Below are positions 40,941 to 50,378 of a stretch of DNA of 64,000 bases, in pieces (positions within the stretch are counted from its first letter, which is position 1; each line of letters opens with the position of its first letter). The stretch lies in the NCBI GenBank assembly GCA_016185275.1, contig JACPNX010000002.1, forward strand, positions 1 to 64,000. The letters are read 5' to 3'. The position numbers were made by a program, and so were the translations under genes. Under the pieces are notes generated by a model, which made no database searches, was not told the DNA's origin, and was given only the letters and a program-made list of their open reading frames with translations. This stretch comes from Actinomycetota bacterium (GTDB lineage: Bacteria; Actinomycetota; Acidimicrobiia; Acidimicrobiales; Iamiaceae).

Positions 40941-42296
40941 GTGAGCGCCGCACTGACCCGCCTGCGCCCGGCCCGGGCGCAAGGGCACCGGCACCTGCTC
41001 ACCGGCTCCGCCCTCCTCGTGGTCGGTGCGGCCATCCAGGCGCTGAGCGGTGCCCTTTTCTGGTTCATCGCCGCCCGCCTCGACGTCGAGGCCGACGTCG
41101 GGGCCGCTGCGAAGCTGAACACCTCGGTCCTGTTCGTCACCTACCTTGCCGGGCTCGGCCTGCCCGTCTCGTTGGCCCGGTACGCCGCCGGCCGCGATCG
41201 GGACAGCGACGTGACGTTCACCTGGGGCGTGGTCGCCACCGTCGCCGCCGCGCTGGTGCTGGCCGCCGTCTACATCGTCGTGATCCCGTCGGACGCCGTC
41301 GACGTGCTCTCGCAGACCAACCGCTTGCTCGGACCGCTGGCCTTCGCCGTCATCGTGGCCGGATCGGCCCTGTCGCTCATCGCGGACGTGCGCTGCATGA
41401 CGGCGCGCCGGTGGAACCTGGTGCTCGTGCGGATCACCGCGGTGGGCCTGCTCCGCTTCCCACTGCTGTTCGTCCTGCGAGGCGGAGAGGACCGCGCCTT
41501 CTGGTTGTTCGTGTGGGCCGCCGGACCCGTCGCGCTGACGGGATCCGTCGCGGCTCTCTACTCGGCGCGCGTCGCCGGAGGGCGGCACGGGCTGCGGCCC
41601 CGGCCCGGGAGCGCCGGAGCCGCCATCCGGTACTCAGCGGTGAACTACGTGTCGACGCTGGCGTACCAGGCGCCGTACTTCGCCCTGCCGGTCATCGTGC
41701 TGGCGAACGTGTCGGCCCGCTCGTACGCGAGCTTCAACGTCGCCTGGGGCATCGTCGCGGTGGCCTTCTACGTCCCTTCGGCCATCGGGCAGGCGCTCCT
41801 GGCCGAGGGCGGCCGAGACGGCGCCCACCTGCGCGCGCAGGTCGGGTTGGCGCTCCTCCTGGCCCTGGGGCTCATGGCGGTCGGTTCCCTGGCGTCGTTC
41901 GCCGGCAGCACGCTCGTCGAGCGGGTCTACGGATCGGGCTACCACCAGGCGGCGCGGGTGCTGCCGGTCATGATGGCGGCCGGCGTGCCATGGGCCATCA
42001 CCTCGCTGCTGCTGTCGGAGGTGCGGATCCTGCACCGGCACGCCGCCACCGTGGTCATCACGGTGGTCCTGACCGTGGCCGTCGTCGTCCCGGCGCTGAT
42101 CGCCGTGCCCCGCGACGGCGTGGACGGAGCGAGCGCCGCGTGGTTCATCGGCAACCTCGTGGCCGGCGCGGTCGCCATCGTCACGGCGGCGATCTCCCGG
42201 CACCGCAGCCGCCGGGCGGACCCGGCGCTCGACGAGCCGGCGACCGCGGCCGACGCCGCGGAGGTCGGCATCACATTGGCCGAACCGACTGTCTGA
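40941..42296 (+). CDS. Polysaccharide/oligosaccharide flippase-type membrane protein
   Basis: 451 residues with about 12 hydrophobic segments (LLTGSALLVVGAAIQALSGA, ALFWFIAARLDVEADVGAAA, LLALGLMAVGSLASFAGSTL). The pattern fits the MATE/Wzx-type polysaccharide biosynthesis family, which flips lipid-linked sugars across the membrane. No glycosyltransferases are adjacent, so the substrate is open. GTG at 40941 is preferred; an earlier GTG at 40881 adds a basic, non-membrane stretch. Ends convergent with a small membrane-peptide gene. Confidence 0.82.
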   Translation: MSAALTRLRPARAQGHRHLLTGSALLVVGAAIQALSGALFWFIAARLDVEADVGAAAKLNTSVLFVTYLAGLGLPVSLARYAAGRDRDSDVTFTWGVVATVAAALVLAAVYIVVIPSDAVDVLSQTNRLLGPLAFAVIVAGSALSLIADVRCMTARRWNLVLVRITAVGLLRFPLLFVLRGGEDRAFWLFVWAAGPVALTGSVAALYSARVAGGRHGLRPRPGSAGAAIRYSAVNYVSTLAYQAPYFALPVIVLANVSARSYASFNVAWGIVAVAFYVPSAIGQALLAEGGRDGAHLRAQVGLALLLALGLMAVGSLASFAGSTLVERVYGSGYHQAARVLPVMMAAGVPWAITSLLLSEVRILHRHAATVVITVVLTVAVVVPALIAVPRDGVDGASAAWFIGNLVAGAVAIVTAAISRHRSRRADPALDEPATAADAAEVGITLAEPTV

Positions 42297-42327
42297 GCGG
42301 GCCGGCGCTCAGCCCGGCAGGCCGCTC
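42295..42327. terminator. Possible convergent terminator
   Basis: GAGCGG-GCCGG, loop CGCTCAGC, CCGGC-(AGG bulge)-CCGCTC, an 11-bp stem with a 3-nt bulge right at the flippase stop. It overlaps the 3' end of the small minus-strand gene. No T-tract. Confidence 0.35.
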
Positions 42328-42443
42328 AACGCCCAGAGGATCACGAGCGCCAGCACCGCCAGGCCGAGCAGGACCACCAGCGCCTCGAGGCGCGTGACGC
42401 CCGATGGGGAGCCGGCCTGAGCACCTCGGGCGCGGTCGTGCAC
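42309..42443 (-). CDS. 44-residue single-helix membrane peptide
   Basis: From a GTG at 42443: a basic N-terminus (VHDRARGAQAGSPSGVTRLE), then one membrane helix (ALVVLLGLAVLALVILWALS) and GLPG. Short but well-formed membrane topology with third-base G/C bias. No relatives recognised; could be a small regulatory subunit or an unused frame. Confidence 0.45.
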   Translation of the reverse strand: MHDRARGAQAGSPSGVTRLEALVVLLGLAVLALVILWALSGLPG

Positions 42444-42726
42444 GGCGGGACGCTACCCGGCCGCGAACCGGGCACCGTGGCGCGCTCGACCATCGGCGAA
42501 GCCGACCTGGCGGTGCGCTTCCCGATGGGCAAGGGGTGGATCCGCTCGCCGTCGGCGCCGCCGCCGCTCCCACGGCGCGGCCATGACGGCACGCGCCACC
42601 GCGCGATGAAGATCACGCTCGACGGTGTGTCACCCTCGGGGCGCGGCCCGACCGACCGTGGCCGGCGATGTCCCCGCCTGCGTCGGGCCGCTCAACGAAG
42701 CGGACCGTCGGTCGCGACGCAGCAAC

Positions 42727-42748
42727 GGGCAGCCGCATCCGGCTGCCC
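42727..42748 (-). terminator. Second hairpin downstream of the cold-shock gene
   Basis: GGGCAGCCG, loop CATC, CGGCTGCCC: perfect 9-bp stem. It lies 12 nt beyond the first hairpin on the minus strand, giving tandem terminators. No T-tract. Confidence 0.65.
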
Positions 42749-42760
42749 TGTGTGGACTGA

Positions 42761-42787
42761 GCCGCCGGGCCCGACGAGCCCGGCGGC
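42761..42787 (-). terminator. Hairpin terminator of the cold-shock gene
   Basis: GCCGCCGGGC, 7-nt loop, GCCCGGCGGC: perfect 10-bp G/C stem starting 7 nt after the cold-shock stop codon (minus strand). First of a tandem pair with 42727-42748. Confidence 0.75.
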
Positions 42788-42794
42788 CGACCGG

Positions 42795-42995
42795 TCAGAT
42801 GAGCCGGACGTCCTTGGCTTCGTCGCCCTTGCGGCCCTGGCCGACCTCGAACTCGACGGCCTGGCCAGTCTCGAGGGTCCGGTACCCGGAGCCCTGGATG
42901 TTGGAGTAGTGCACGAACACGTCATCGCCGCCTTCGCGGGCGATGAAGCCGTACCCCTTCTCAGCGTTGAAGAACTTGACGGTACCGGTAGCCAT
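42795..42995 (-). CDS. Cold-shock protein (CspA family)
   Basis: 66 residues, a single cold-shock domain with RNP1 EKGYGFIA and RNP2 DVFVHYSNI. Binds single-stranded RNA/DNA and melts RNA structure. Start GCC-ATG context [14 protein letters not shown] is the family norm; GAGAAATGAG lies upstream. Two strong hairpins follow the stop. The 124-bp leader up to the next gene may carry the regulatory 5' UTR typical of csp genes, but no motif is certain. Confidence 0.96.
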   Translation of the reverse strand: MATGTVKFFNAEKGYGFIAREGGDDVFVHYSNIQGSGYRTLETGQAVEFEVGQGRKGDEAKDVRLI

Positions 42996-43119
42996 GTCAG
43001 AACTCATTTCTCGGAGTGAACGGCGTACATCTTGGCCGCTGGAGATGGTCCGTGTCGAGACGGGGGCGCACCAAGGGGCGCGATGGTCGATCGCCCGCAT
43101 CCCGAACGCCGGCGCGCCG

Positions 43120-44676
43120 TCACCACGGCGACGGGATCATCGCCTCCACGAGGCTCGGACCGGGCGTGGCGAAGGAGCGCCCCAGCTGGTCGACGAGCTC
43201 GTCCGCGGTGGTCGCCCGCGAGGCGGGGACGCCGAGGCCGGCAGCGAGCGCCACGAAGTCCATGTCGGGCCGGGTGAGGTCGAGCATCGCCTTGGCCTTG
43301 GGCCCCGGTGTCTCGGCACCCACGCGGTTCAGCTCCATGTTGAGGATGGCGTAGGAGCGGTTGTTCAACAGCACCGTGGTGACGTCGAGCCCCTCGCGGG
43401 CCATCGTCCACAGCGCCTGGAACGTGTAGAGCGCGCTGCCGTCCGCCTGGAAGGCGAGCACCCTGCGGTCCGGGCAGGCGACGGCCGCGCCGACCGCCAC
43501 GGGAAGCCCTTGGCCGATGGCTCCTCCGGTCAGGCACAGCCAGTCGTGACGGGGAGCGCCGGCGGTGGCCGCGGTGGCGAAGAGCCCCGACGTGTTGGCC
43601 TCGTCGGACACGATCGCGCCTTCCGGGAGCAGCGCGCCGATGGCCGCGCCCAGCGCCTGGGCCGTGAGCGCGCCGGTCGGCCGGTCAGGTCGTGAGCCGT
43701 CCGAGACGACGGCCGAGGCTGCGGGGGCCCGGACCGCGTCTGCCAGCGCGGCCAGCGCGCCGGCGGCGTCCTCGTCGTGACCCGCGAGCACGTGCACCTC
43801 GCAACCGTCGGGGACGAGGTCGCTCGGCTTGCCGGGATAGGCGAAGAACGACACCGGCGCCTTCGAGTCGACCACGACGAGGTGCCGGATCCCGTCGAGC
43901 TGGGCGGCCGCCATCTCACCGAGGTACGCGATGCGCTCGACCTCGGGCACACACGCGCCCCGCTCGAGGCGGGCCGGGAACGTCTCGCACGCCAGCTTGG
44001 CTCCGGTCGCGGCTGCGACCCGGCTGGCGGCGTGGAGCGCGTCGGCCCGGCACGCCGAACCCCCCACGAGGATCGCGGCCGGCTCGCCGGACCGGAGCGC
44101 CTTGGCCACGACTTCGACCGTGTCCGCGGCGACGGCACGCCGGCCGGGCAGCGCGGGCACGGCGGCCGGGCTGGCGCCGTCGGACCACGACACGTCGGCG
44201 GGCAGGATCAGCGTGGCGACCTCCCCTGGCGGACCGGCGGCGGCGGCGATCGCCTCCGCCGCGTCACCAGCGAGGTCCTCCACGCGCTGCGAGGTGCGCA
44301 CGAAGCGCGAGACGTTGCGGGCGACGGTCTCGATGTCCGACTCAAGCTGGGCGTCGTAGCGCTTGTGGTAGGTGGCGTGGTCACCGACGATGTTGACCAC
44401 GGGTGTGCGGGCCTTGCGGGCGTTGTGCAGGTTGGCCAGGCCGTTGCCGAGGCCGGGCCCGAGGTGCAACAGCGTGGCCGCGGGTCGCCCGGCCATGCGC
44501 GCGTAGCCGTCGGCCGCGCCGGTGGCCACTCCTTCGAACAGCGCGAGGACCCCGCGGACCTCCGCCACCGAGTCCAGGGCGGCGACGAAGTGCATCTCCG
44601 ACGTGCCCGGGTTCATGAAGCAGGTGTCGACGCCGGCGTCGACGAGCGTGCGGATCAGGGCCTGCGCGCCGTTCAT
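43120..44676 (-). CDS. ilvX: ThDP-dependent enzyme, IlvX-like
   Basis: 518 residues. Three-domain thiamine-diphosphate enzyme: N-terminal [17 protein letters not shown] and [18 protein letters not shown] with the catalytic Glu, and C-terminal ThDP/Mg site [20 protein letters not shown] with [16 protein letters not shown]. It matches the actinobacterial 'acetolactate synthase large subunit IlvX' type, whose true substrate is uncertain and which lacks the regulatory-subunit partner of IlvB; benzoylformate decarboxylase-like chemistry is also possible. It lies 133 bp after a glcD-like gene on the same strand, suggesting 2-hydroxy/2-oxo acid metabolism. Confidence 0.88.
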   Translation of the reverse strand: MNGAQALIRTLVDAGVDTCFMNPGTSEMHFVAALDSVAEVRGVLALFEGVATGAADGYARMAGRPAATLLHLGPGLGNGLANLHNARKARTPVVNIVGDHATYHKRYDAQLESDIETVARNVSRFVRTSQRVEDLAGDAAEAIAAAAGPPGEVATLILPADVSWSDGASPAAVPALPGRRAVAADTVEVVAKALRSGEPAAILVGGSACRADALHAASRVAAATGAKLACETFPARLERGACVPEVERIAYLGEMAAAQLDGIRHLVVVDSKAPVSFFAYPGKPSDLVPDGCEVHVLAGHDEDAAGALAALADAVRAPAASAVVSDGSRPDRPTGALTAQALGAAIGALLPEGAIVSDEANTSGLFATAATAGAPRHDWLCLTGGAIGQGLPVAVGAAVACPDRRVLAFQADGSALYTFQALWTMAREGLDVTTVLLNNRSYAILNMELNRVGAETPGPKAKAMLDLTRPDMDFVALAAGLGVPASRATTADELVDQLGRSFATPGPSLVEAMIPSPW

Positions 44677-44809
44677 GCGGAGCTCCTCACGACAGGGGAA
44701 TGGGATTCTTGCCCGACGGGCGCCCGGCCGCCGCGGTCGTGGCCGGGCGCGGCGTGGGCCGCCGCGACGGCGGCAGGGCCGGCGGCGAGCGGAGGACGAC
44801 CGGTCAACC

Positions 44810-46180
44810 TCAGAACAGCACGCCGGGGTTGAGGATCCCGGCGGGGTCGAACGCGGTCTTGATGCGGCGCATGAGCTCGATCTTGGCGGGATCCTCAAGT
44901 GCCAGGAAGTGGTCCTTCTTGGCCACGCCGATGCCGTGCTCGCCCGACACGGCGCCGCCCAGCGCCGCCCCCGCGGACAGCACGCGGTGCACCGCGTCGT
45001 GGAGAACGCCAGGGTCGGGCTGGAACACGGAGAGGTGCACGTTGCCGTCGCCGGCGTGCCCGCAGCCGACGATGAAGGATCCGGTCGACTCGGCCACGGA
45101 GGCGACCTCGGCCATGTAGCGCGTCATCTGGGCCCGGGGCACGACCATGTCGATCAGGTCGTGCGCACCTGCGGCCTTGGCTCCCCAGAAGGCCCGCTCC
45201 CGCGCCGCGATGAGGGCCGACCCGGCCTGGGGTGGCAGCACGTAGACGTCGAGGGCGCCGAACCCCGCGATCATCTCGGCCAGCTCCTGCACGTCCTCCT
45301 CCAGGCGATCGGCCCGCCGCTGCTCGAGGACGACGACGAGGTAGGCGAGTGCCGACTCCTTGATCTCCGCGGGGACGCCCAGGTCGAGACCCGCGGCCGA
45401 CGTGATGCCGCCCATCGAGACGAGGTCGATGTACTCGAGGATGAGCGGGCCGATGCCGCTGCCGACGATGCGGGGGACGGCTTCGGTGATCTCGTCGAGG
45501 CGAGCGAACGGCGCCAGCACGGTGGCCGAGTGCTCGGGCCGCGGGTACAGCCGCAGCGTCGCCTCGGTCACCACCCCGAGGGTGCCCTCCGAGCCGATCA
45601 CGAGCTGCGTGAGGTCGTAGCCCGAGGTCGCCTTCACGAACCGCCCGCCGGTGCGCACCACCTCGCCGGTGCCCAGCACCGCTTCGAGGGCGAGCACCTG
45701 GTGGCGCGTCACGCCGTACTTCACGGCCCGCATGCCGCCCGCGTTGGTGTTGACGTTGCCGCCGAGGCTGGCCGAGCTCTCTCCGGGGAACACCGGGTAC
45801 ACGAGGCCGTGGCCCCTGGTCACCTCGTCGAGCTGCTCGAGGGTGACCCCGGGTTGCACGACCGCCATGTGGTTGCCGAGGTCGATCTCGAGGATCTCGG
45901 CCATCCGCTCGAACGACACCAGGATGCCCTCGGCCGACGGGATGCACGCGCCGGAAAGGCCCGTGCCCGACCCGCGGGCCGTCAACGGCAGCGCGTGCTC
46001 CGCGGCGAGGCGCACGATCTGCGCGACGTCGGCGGTGGAACCGGGCCGCACCACGAAGGCGGGCCGGACGGGACGGGCGGTCAACGACTCGTCGTGGGTG
46101 TAGTCGTCGTTGATGGCATCGCCGGTGAGCACGTGCTCGGCACCGACGATGTCGCTCAAGAGCCCTGCGATGTCGGCCAT
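44810..46180 (-). CDS. FAD-linked 2-hydroxyacid dehydrogenase (GlcD/D-LDH family)
   Basis: 456 residues. FAD-binding type 4 (PCMH) domain: LPLTARGSGTGLSGACIPSA, VQPGVTLEQLDEVTRGHG, FPGESSASLGGNVNTNAGGM and GSEGTLGVVTEATLRLYP; C-terminal FAD-oxidase domain with CGHAGDGNVHLSVF and SGEHGIGVAKK. It oxidises glycolate, D-lactate or a related 2-hydroxyacid to the 2-oxo acid. No GlcE/GlcF subunits are adjacent, so it resembles single-subunit members. The product could feed the IlvX-like enzyme downstream. Confidence 0.9.
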   Translation of the reverse strand: MADIAGLLSDIVGAEHVLTGDAINDDYTHDESLTARPVRPAFVVRPGSTADVAQIVRLAAEHALPLTARGSGTGLSGACIPSAEGILVSFERMAEILEIDLGNHMAVVQPGVTLEQLDEVTRGHGLVYPVFPGESSASLGGNVNTNAGGMRAVKYGVTRHQVLALEAVLGTGEVVRTGGRFVKATSGYDLTQLVIGSEGTLGVVTEATLRLYPRPEHSATVLAPFARLDEITEAVPRIVGSGIGPLILEYIDLVSMGGITSAAGLDLGVPAEIKESALAYLVVVLEQRRADRLEEDVQELAEMIAGFGALDVYVLPPQAGSALIAARERAFWGAKAAGAHDLIDMVVPRAQMTRYMAEVASVAESTGSFIVGCGHAGDGNVHLSVFQPDPGVLHDAVHRVLSAGAALGGAVSGEHGIGVAKKDHFLALEDPAKIELMRRIKTAFDPAGILNPGVLF

Positions 46181-46300
46181 GGCGGTCCTTCCGGAGGCAG
46201 CGGTGGGAGGTGTGCGCCACCGGTGTAGCGCGCCGGGTCGGCCACGGCACGGCCGCCGGCGCGCGCGGCCGCTGTCAGACCCCCTTGGCAGCATGGCGCG

Positions 46301-48454
46301 ATGCCCGCTGCGCCGTCCCCCGTCCTCGCAACCCGAGCGCAGGAGCTGCTCGCCGCGCTGGCCGGCCCCGAGGCGCGCCTACGACCCGCCCAGCTCGCCG
46401 CCATCGAGGCGGTCGCGGGGGCGCGCGGCCGGGCGCTCGTCGTGCAGCGCACGGGCTTCGGCAAGTCGGCCATCTACTTCATCGCCACGCGGCTCCTGCG
46501 CGACGCGGGCGCCGGCCCCACCCTGCTGGTGTCGCCGCTCTTGGCGCTGATGCGCGACCAGGTGGCCGCTGCGCGCCGCATGGGGGTGCGGTCGGCCACC
46601 ATCAACTCGACCAACCTCGACGACTGGGACGCCATCGAGGCCGCGATCGGCTCGGGCGAGGTCGACCTGGTGTGCATCAGCCCCGAGCGGCTCAACAACC
46701 CGGGCTTCGTGCGGCGGGTGCTGCCCGGCCTGGCGTCCGGGCTCGGGCTGCTGGTGGTGGACGAAGCGCACTGCATCAGCGACTGGGGGCACGACTTCCG
46801 GCCGGACTACCGCCGCATCCGCGACGCCATCCGCGCCCTCGCGCCGGGCACCCCGGTGCTGGCCACCACGGCGACCGCCAACGCCAGGGTCTGTGCGGAC
46901 GTGGCCGAGCAGCTCGGCCAGGACGTCACCGTGCTGCGGGGACCGCTCGACCGGGAGTCACTGGTGCTGGGCGTGGCGCGCCTGCCGTCGCTCGCACACC
47001 GTCTGGCCTGGATCGCGACGCGTGTGCCGGAGCTGCCCGGCACCGGGATCGTCTACTGCCTCACCGTCGCCCACACCGTCCAGGTGGCCGCCTACCTGCA
47101 GAGCCGGGGGATCGACGCCACGGCGTACTCGTCGGACACGCCCGCGGACGAGCGCGAGCGCCTCGAGGAGGCGTTCAGGGCCAACCGGCTCAAGGTGCTC
47201 GTGGCCACCTCGGCCCTCGGCATGGGCGTCGACAAGCCCGACGTCGCCTTCGTGATCCACCTCGGCGCTCCGCCGTCGCCCGTCGCGTACTACCAGCAGG
47301 TCGGCCGGGCCGGTCGGTCGCTGGCGCGGTCCGAGGCCTGGCTGCTGCCTGGCGCAGAGGACCGCGCCATCTGGGGATGGTTCAGTGCGGTCGGACTCCC
47401 CCCGGAGCACCTGGTCCGGCGCGTCCTCGCCGCCCTCGGCGACGAACCGGCCTCGGTGGCCGACCTCGAGCGGGCCGTCGACCTTCGCCGCGGGCGGCTC
47501 GAGGCGCTCCTCAAGATCCTCGACGTCGACGGCGCGGCGCGGCGGGAGGGACGCGGCTGGGTGGGCACCGGCGCGACGTGGACCTACGACGCACCGCGGG
47601 TGCAGCGGGTCGAAGCCGCACGGGCCGCAGAAGCCTCCGCCATGGAGACCTACGAGGCCGGCGACAGCTGCCTCATGCGCTTCCTGCGCACCCAGCTCGA
47701 CGATCGAGGCGCCGAGGACTGCGGCCGGTGCGCCGTGTGCACCGGTACCCCAGATCCCGTGGTGCTCGACGCGGAGGTCGTCGGGTCCGCCGTCGCGTTC
47801 CTGCGCGGGGTCGACGTCCCCCTCGACCCGCGCAAGCAGTGGGCGCGCGGCCTCGTCGAGCCAAGGGGGAACATCGGCCCGGCGCGGCGCGCCGAGGAGG
47901 GGCGGGCGCTGTGCCGGGAGGGCGATGCCGGCTGGTGGCCCGCCGTAGCCGCGGTCTTCGATGCGGCCGACGCCGCCCAAGTGGCCGGCGCGGCCAGCGC
48001 GGCCAGCGCGGCCGGCGCGACACATGCGGCCGGCGGATGGCTCGGAGCCGACGGCGAGCTCATCACCGGCATCGTGGCGATGCTGAAGCGATGGCCGTGG
48101 CCGCAGCGGCCCGCCTGGATCACCTGGGTCCCGTCCCGGCGGCGGGAACCGCTGCTGCGGGCCGTGGCCGAGCGACTCGCCGCCCTCGGCCGGCTGGAGG
48201 TCGCACCCGCTCTCGTGCGGGTGCGGGACGCCCCACCCCAGTCGTCGACCCAGAACGGACCACACCGCTTGGCGAACGTGTGGGGTGCGCTCGCGGTGGA
48301 CGATTCGTCGCTGCCGTCGCCCGACCGGCTGGCCGCGCCGGTCCTGCTGCTGGACGACGTCTACGACACCGGTTGGACGATGACGGTGGCCGCCGCGCGG
48401 CTGCGCGACGCCGGAGTGCCCGCCGTCCTGCCGCTCGCACTCGCGCGCCGCTGA
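46301..48454 (+). CDS. RecQ-type helicase with phosphoribosyltransferase-like tail
   Basis: 717 residues. RecQ helicase core: LVVQRTGFGKSAIYFIA (motif I), VVDEAHCISDWGHDFRPDYR (DEAH and aromatic-rich loop), VATSALGMGVDKPDVAFVIH and QVGRAGRS (motif VI). A zinc cluster follows (DSCLMRF, then CGRCAVCTG). A Ala-rich linker leads to a C-terminal PRTase-like domain with PVLLLDDVYDTGWTMTVAA, the PRPP-binding loop. 3'-5' DNA unwinding is expected; the tail may bind PRPP or nucleotides. Start at 46301 follows CCTTGGCAGCATGGCGCG; ribosome-binding site weak. Confidence 0.92.
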   Translation: MPAAPSPVLATRAQELLAALAGPEARLRPAQLAAIEAVAGARGRALVVQRTGFGKSAIYFIATRLLRDAGAGPTLLVSPLLALMRDQVAAARRMGVRSATINSTNLDDWDAIEAAIGSGEVDLVCISPERLNNPGFVRRVLPGLASGLGLLVVDEAHCISDWGHDFRPDYRRIRDAIRALAPGTPVLATTATANARVCADVAEQLGQDVTVLRGPLDRESLVLGVARLPSLAHRLAWIATRVPELPGTGIVYCLTVAHTVQVAAYLQSRGIDATAYSSDTPADERERLEEAFRANRLKVLVATSALGMGVDKPDVAFVIHLGAPPSPVAYYQQVGRAGRSLARSEAWLLPGAEDRAIWGWFSAVGLPPEHLVRRVLAALGDEPASVADLERAVDLRRGRLEALLKILDVDGAARREGRGWVGTGATWTYDAPRVQRVEAARAAEASAMETYEAGDSCLMRFLRTQLDDRGAEDCGRCAVCTGTPDPVVLDAEVVGSAVAFLRGVDVPLDPRKQWARGLVEPRGNIGPARRAEEGRALCREGDAGWWPAVAAVFDAADAAQVAGAASAASAAGATHAAGGWLGADGELITGIVAMLKRWPWPQRPAWITWVPSRRREPLLRAVAERLAALGRLEVAPALVRVRDAPPQSSTQNGPHRLANVWGALAVDDSSLPSPDRLAAPVLLLDDVYDTGWTMTVAAARLRDAGVPAVLPLALARR

Positions 48455-48645
48455 CCCAGCCGTCGAACCGCCGGCGGGCCCGGCTTGCTCCGATCCGCTT
48501 CGCCGTCGTGGCCGGACGACGGCGGCGGAGGCGCTCACCGGAGGGCGTCCGCCGCCCCATCGAGAAGAACGCTCGGCCCGCCAAGGAGAGCGAGGGCGTC
48601 CACGCATGGCGGGCGTAGGCTGGCGGGGCGACGGGGGAGGTTGCC

Positions 48646-50367
48646 GTGCCCGGAGCGGACGAGCCGATGAACCCCTGGGAGCCTCCGGGACACGCCGACG
48701 GGTTCGACGCGGAGACGGCGAGGACGGACCACGCCGCGACCGATCACGCCGCGACGGAGCGGGCCGCGCAGGCGCTGCTGAATGCGTTTCCCGAGGCGCG
48801 CCTTCTCGCCGTCGTCGACGGCATGCGGGTGGTCCCGCTGCCCGACACGCTGCCCATCACGCCAGCGCACCGCCTGCTCCCGAACCCGCGGGACTGGAGC
48901 CGCACACCCGAGCACCGCGGCGGCGTGGCCCAGGCCTGGGCGCGGGCCCGCAGCCGCGGCGTGAGCCAGACCCGCTCCGTGCTCCGCAGCGGCGACGCCG
49001 GCAACCTGTACCTGTTCGACCTGCGGAGCACCCACGGCGTGATCCTGGCCGTCTTCGTCGACGACCGGGAAGGGGCGCCGCTACCGGACATCTCGGGGAC
49101 CGACGCTCCGGCGCCGACGCGCGTCGGCCACATCCGGCGCGACCACATCGGCTACGTGCTCGAGCTCGACCAGGTGGCGACGGCCATGCTCGGCTGGTCC
49201 ACCGGAGACCTCGCCGGCCGGCCCACCGTCGACGTGATCCATCGCGACGACTACGACTCCATCGTGGAGAGCTGGGTGGGGGTGCTGGCCGATCCCGCGG
49301 TGCCGTCACGGTGGCGCGGCCGTCACCTGTGCAAGGACGGCACCTGGCTCTGGGTGGAGCAGACCCACCGGAGCCGGCTCGACGACCCCGCCCATCGAGA
49401 CGTCGTGTCCGAGATCGTCGACATCTCACCGGAGTACGCCGCCAGGGACGCTCCGAGTGCCGGCGAGGAGCGGATGCTCCGGCTGGCCGAGGCCCTGCCC
49501 GTCGGCGTGTTCACGATCGACGTCACGGGTCAGGTCACCTTCTCGAACGGGCGCCTGCACGAGATCCTGGGCGCGCCGCGGGCCGAGCGGCTGGCCGACC
49601 AGCTCGCGCACCTCGAGCCGGGCGATCGGGCGCTCGTCGAGCGCGCGGTGGAGGAGGTGCTGCGCACGCGGGCCGAGGTCGACGTCGAGATCAGCGCGGT
49701 GGGCGACGGTGGTGGCGTGCGGATCTGCCGCCTCGCGCTGCGGCCGCTGACGTCGGAGCGGGGCACGGTCACCGGTGCGATCGGGTGCCTGTCCGACGTG
49801 ACCGAGAGCCTGCGGGCGCGCGGCCGGCTCGAGGAGCGAGCCGAACAGGACTCGCTGACCGGGTGCAGCAACCGGGCGTCCGTGCTGGCTGCGCTCGACC
49901 GGATGGTGGCGCAGGCGGCCGAGCGGACGACGGGTACCGCGGTGGTGCTCGTCGACGTCGACGGCTTCGCGGACCTCAACGACAGGTACGGCTACGCCGC
50001 GGGCGACGAGGTGCTCCGCGCGGTCGGGGGGCGGGTGCAGCGCAGCGTCCGCGACGAGGACCACGTCGGGCGCATCGGCGGCGACGAGTTCCTGGTGGCG
50101 TGCCCCGGCGTGCGCGACGCGGACGTCGCTCGACGGCTCGGAGAGCGGCTGGCCGACGTGCTCCGCAGCGACGTCGGGCGCTCGCCGCAGCCGGGCGGGC
50201 CCGCTGCGCTCAGCGTGCCGGTGCAGGCCAGCGTTGGGGTGGCGTGGACGACCGACGCCGGCGTGTCCGGCGGTCAGCTCGTGAGCGCGGCCGGGGAGGC
50301 CATGCAGCGATCGAAGCGCCAGGGCGCGGGCAAGGCCGTCGTGGTGGAGGTCGGCGACCGGCGCTGA
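48646..50367 (+). CDS. PAS-GGDEF diguanylate cyclase
   Basis: 573 residues, cytosolic. A repeat-containing N-terminus (DHAATDHAATE) precedes PAS-like regions (HIGYVLELDQVATAMLGWST, ALPVGVFTIDVTGQVTFSNG) and a C-terminal GGDEF with EQDSLTGCSNRASVLAALD and RIGGDEFLVAC. An RxxD inhibitory site (RDED) lies before the active site. Start GTG 48646 has GGGGGAGG upstream; ATG 48667 is an alternative. It is the third GGDEF protein of the window and converges on the response regulator at 50379. Confidence 0.9.
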   Translation: MPGADEPMNPWEPPGHADGFDAETARTDHAATDHAATERAAQALLNAFPEARLLAVVDGMRVVPLPDTLPITPAHRLLPNPRDWSRTPEHRGGVAQAWARARSRGVSQTRSVLRSGDAGNLYLFDLRSTHGVILAVFVDDREGAPLPDISGTDAPAPTRVGHIRRDHIGYVLELDQVATAMLGWSTGDLAGRPTVDVIHRDDYDSIVESWVGVLADPAVPSRWRGRHLCKDGTWLWVEQTHRSRLDDPAHRDVVSEIVDISPEYAARDAPSAGEERMLRLAEALPVGVFTIDVTGQVTFSNGRLHEILGAPRAERLADQLAHLEPGDRALVERAVEEVLRTRAEVDVEISAVGDGGGVRICRLALRPLTSERGTVTGAIGCLSDVTESLRARGRLEERAEQDSLTGCSNRASVLAALDRMVAQAAERTTGTAVVLVDVDGFADLNDRYGYAAGDEVLRAVGGRVQRSVRDEDHVGRIGGDEFLVACPGVRDADVARRLGERLADVLRSDVGRSPQPGGPAALSVPVQASVGVAWTTDAGVSGGQLVSAAGEAMQRSKRQGAGKAVVVEVGDRR

Positions 50368-50378
50368 GCCGGGCTCGG

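Noticed and set aside
39858..41588. 828-residue minus-strand frame extending upstream of the Ser-less hydrolase
   Set aside because: The extension is antisense to the flippase gene and out of frame with the intact hydrolase; its composition is shadow-like. The gene starts at 39857.
47985..48025. Possible CRISPR-like short repeats (GCGGCCAGC units) in the RecQ gene
   Set aside because: They are an in-frame Ala/Ser-coding slippage repeat with no spacers.
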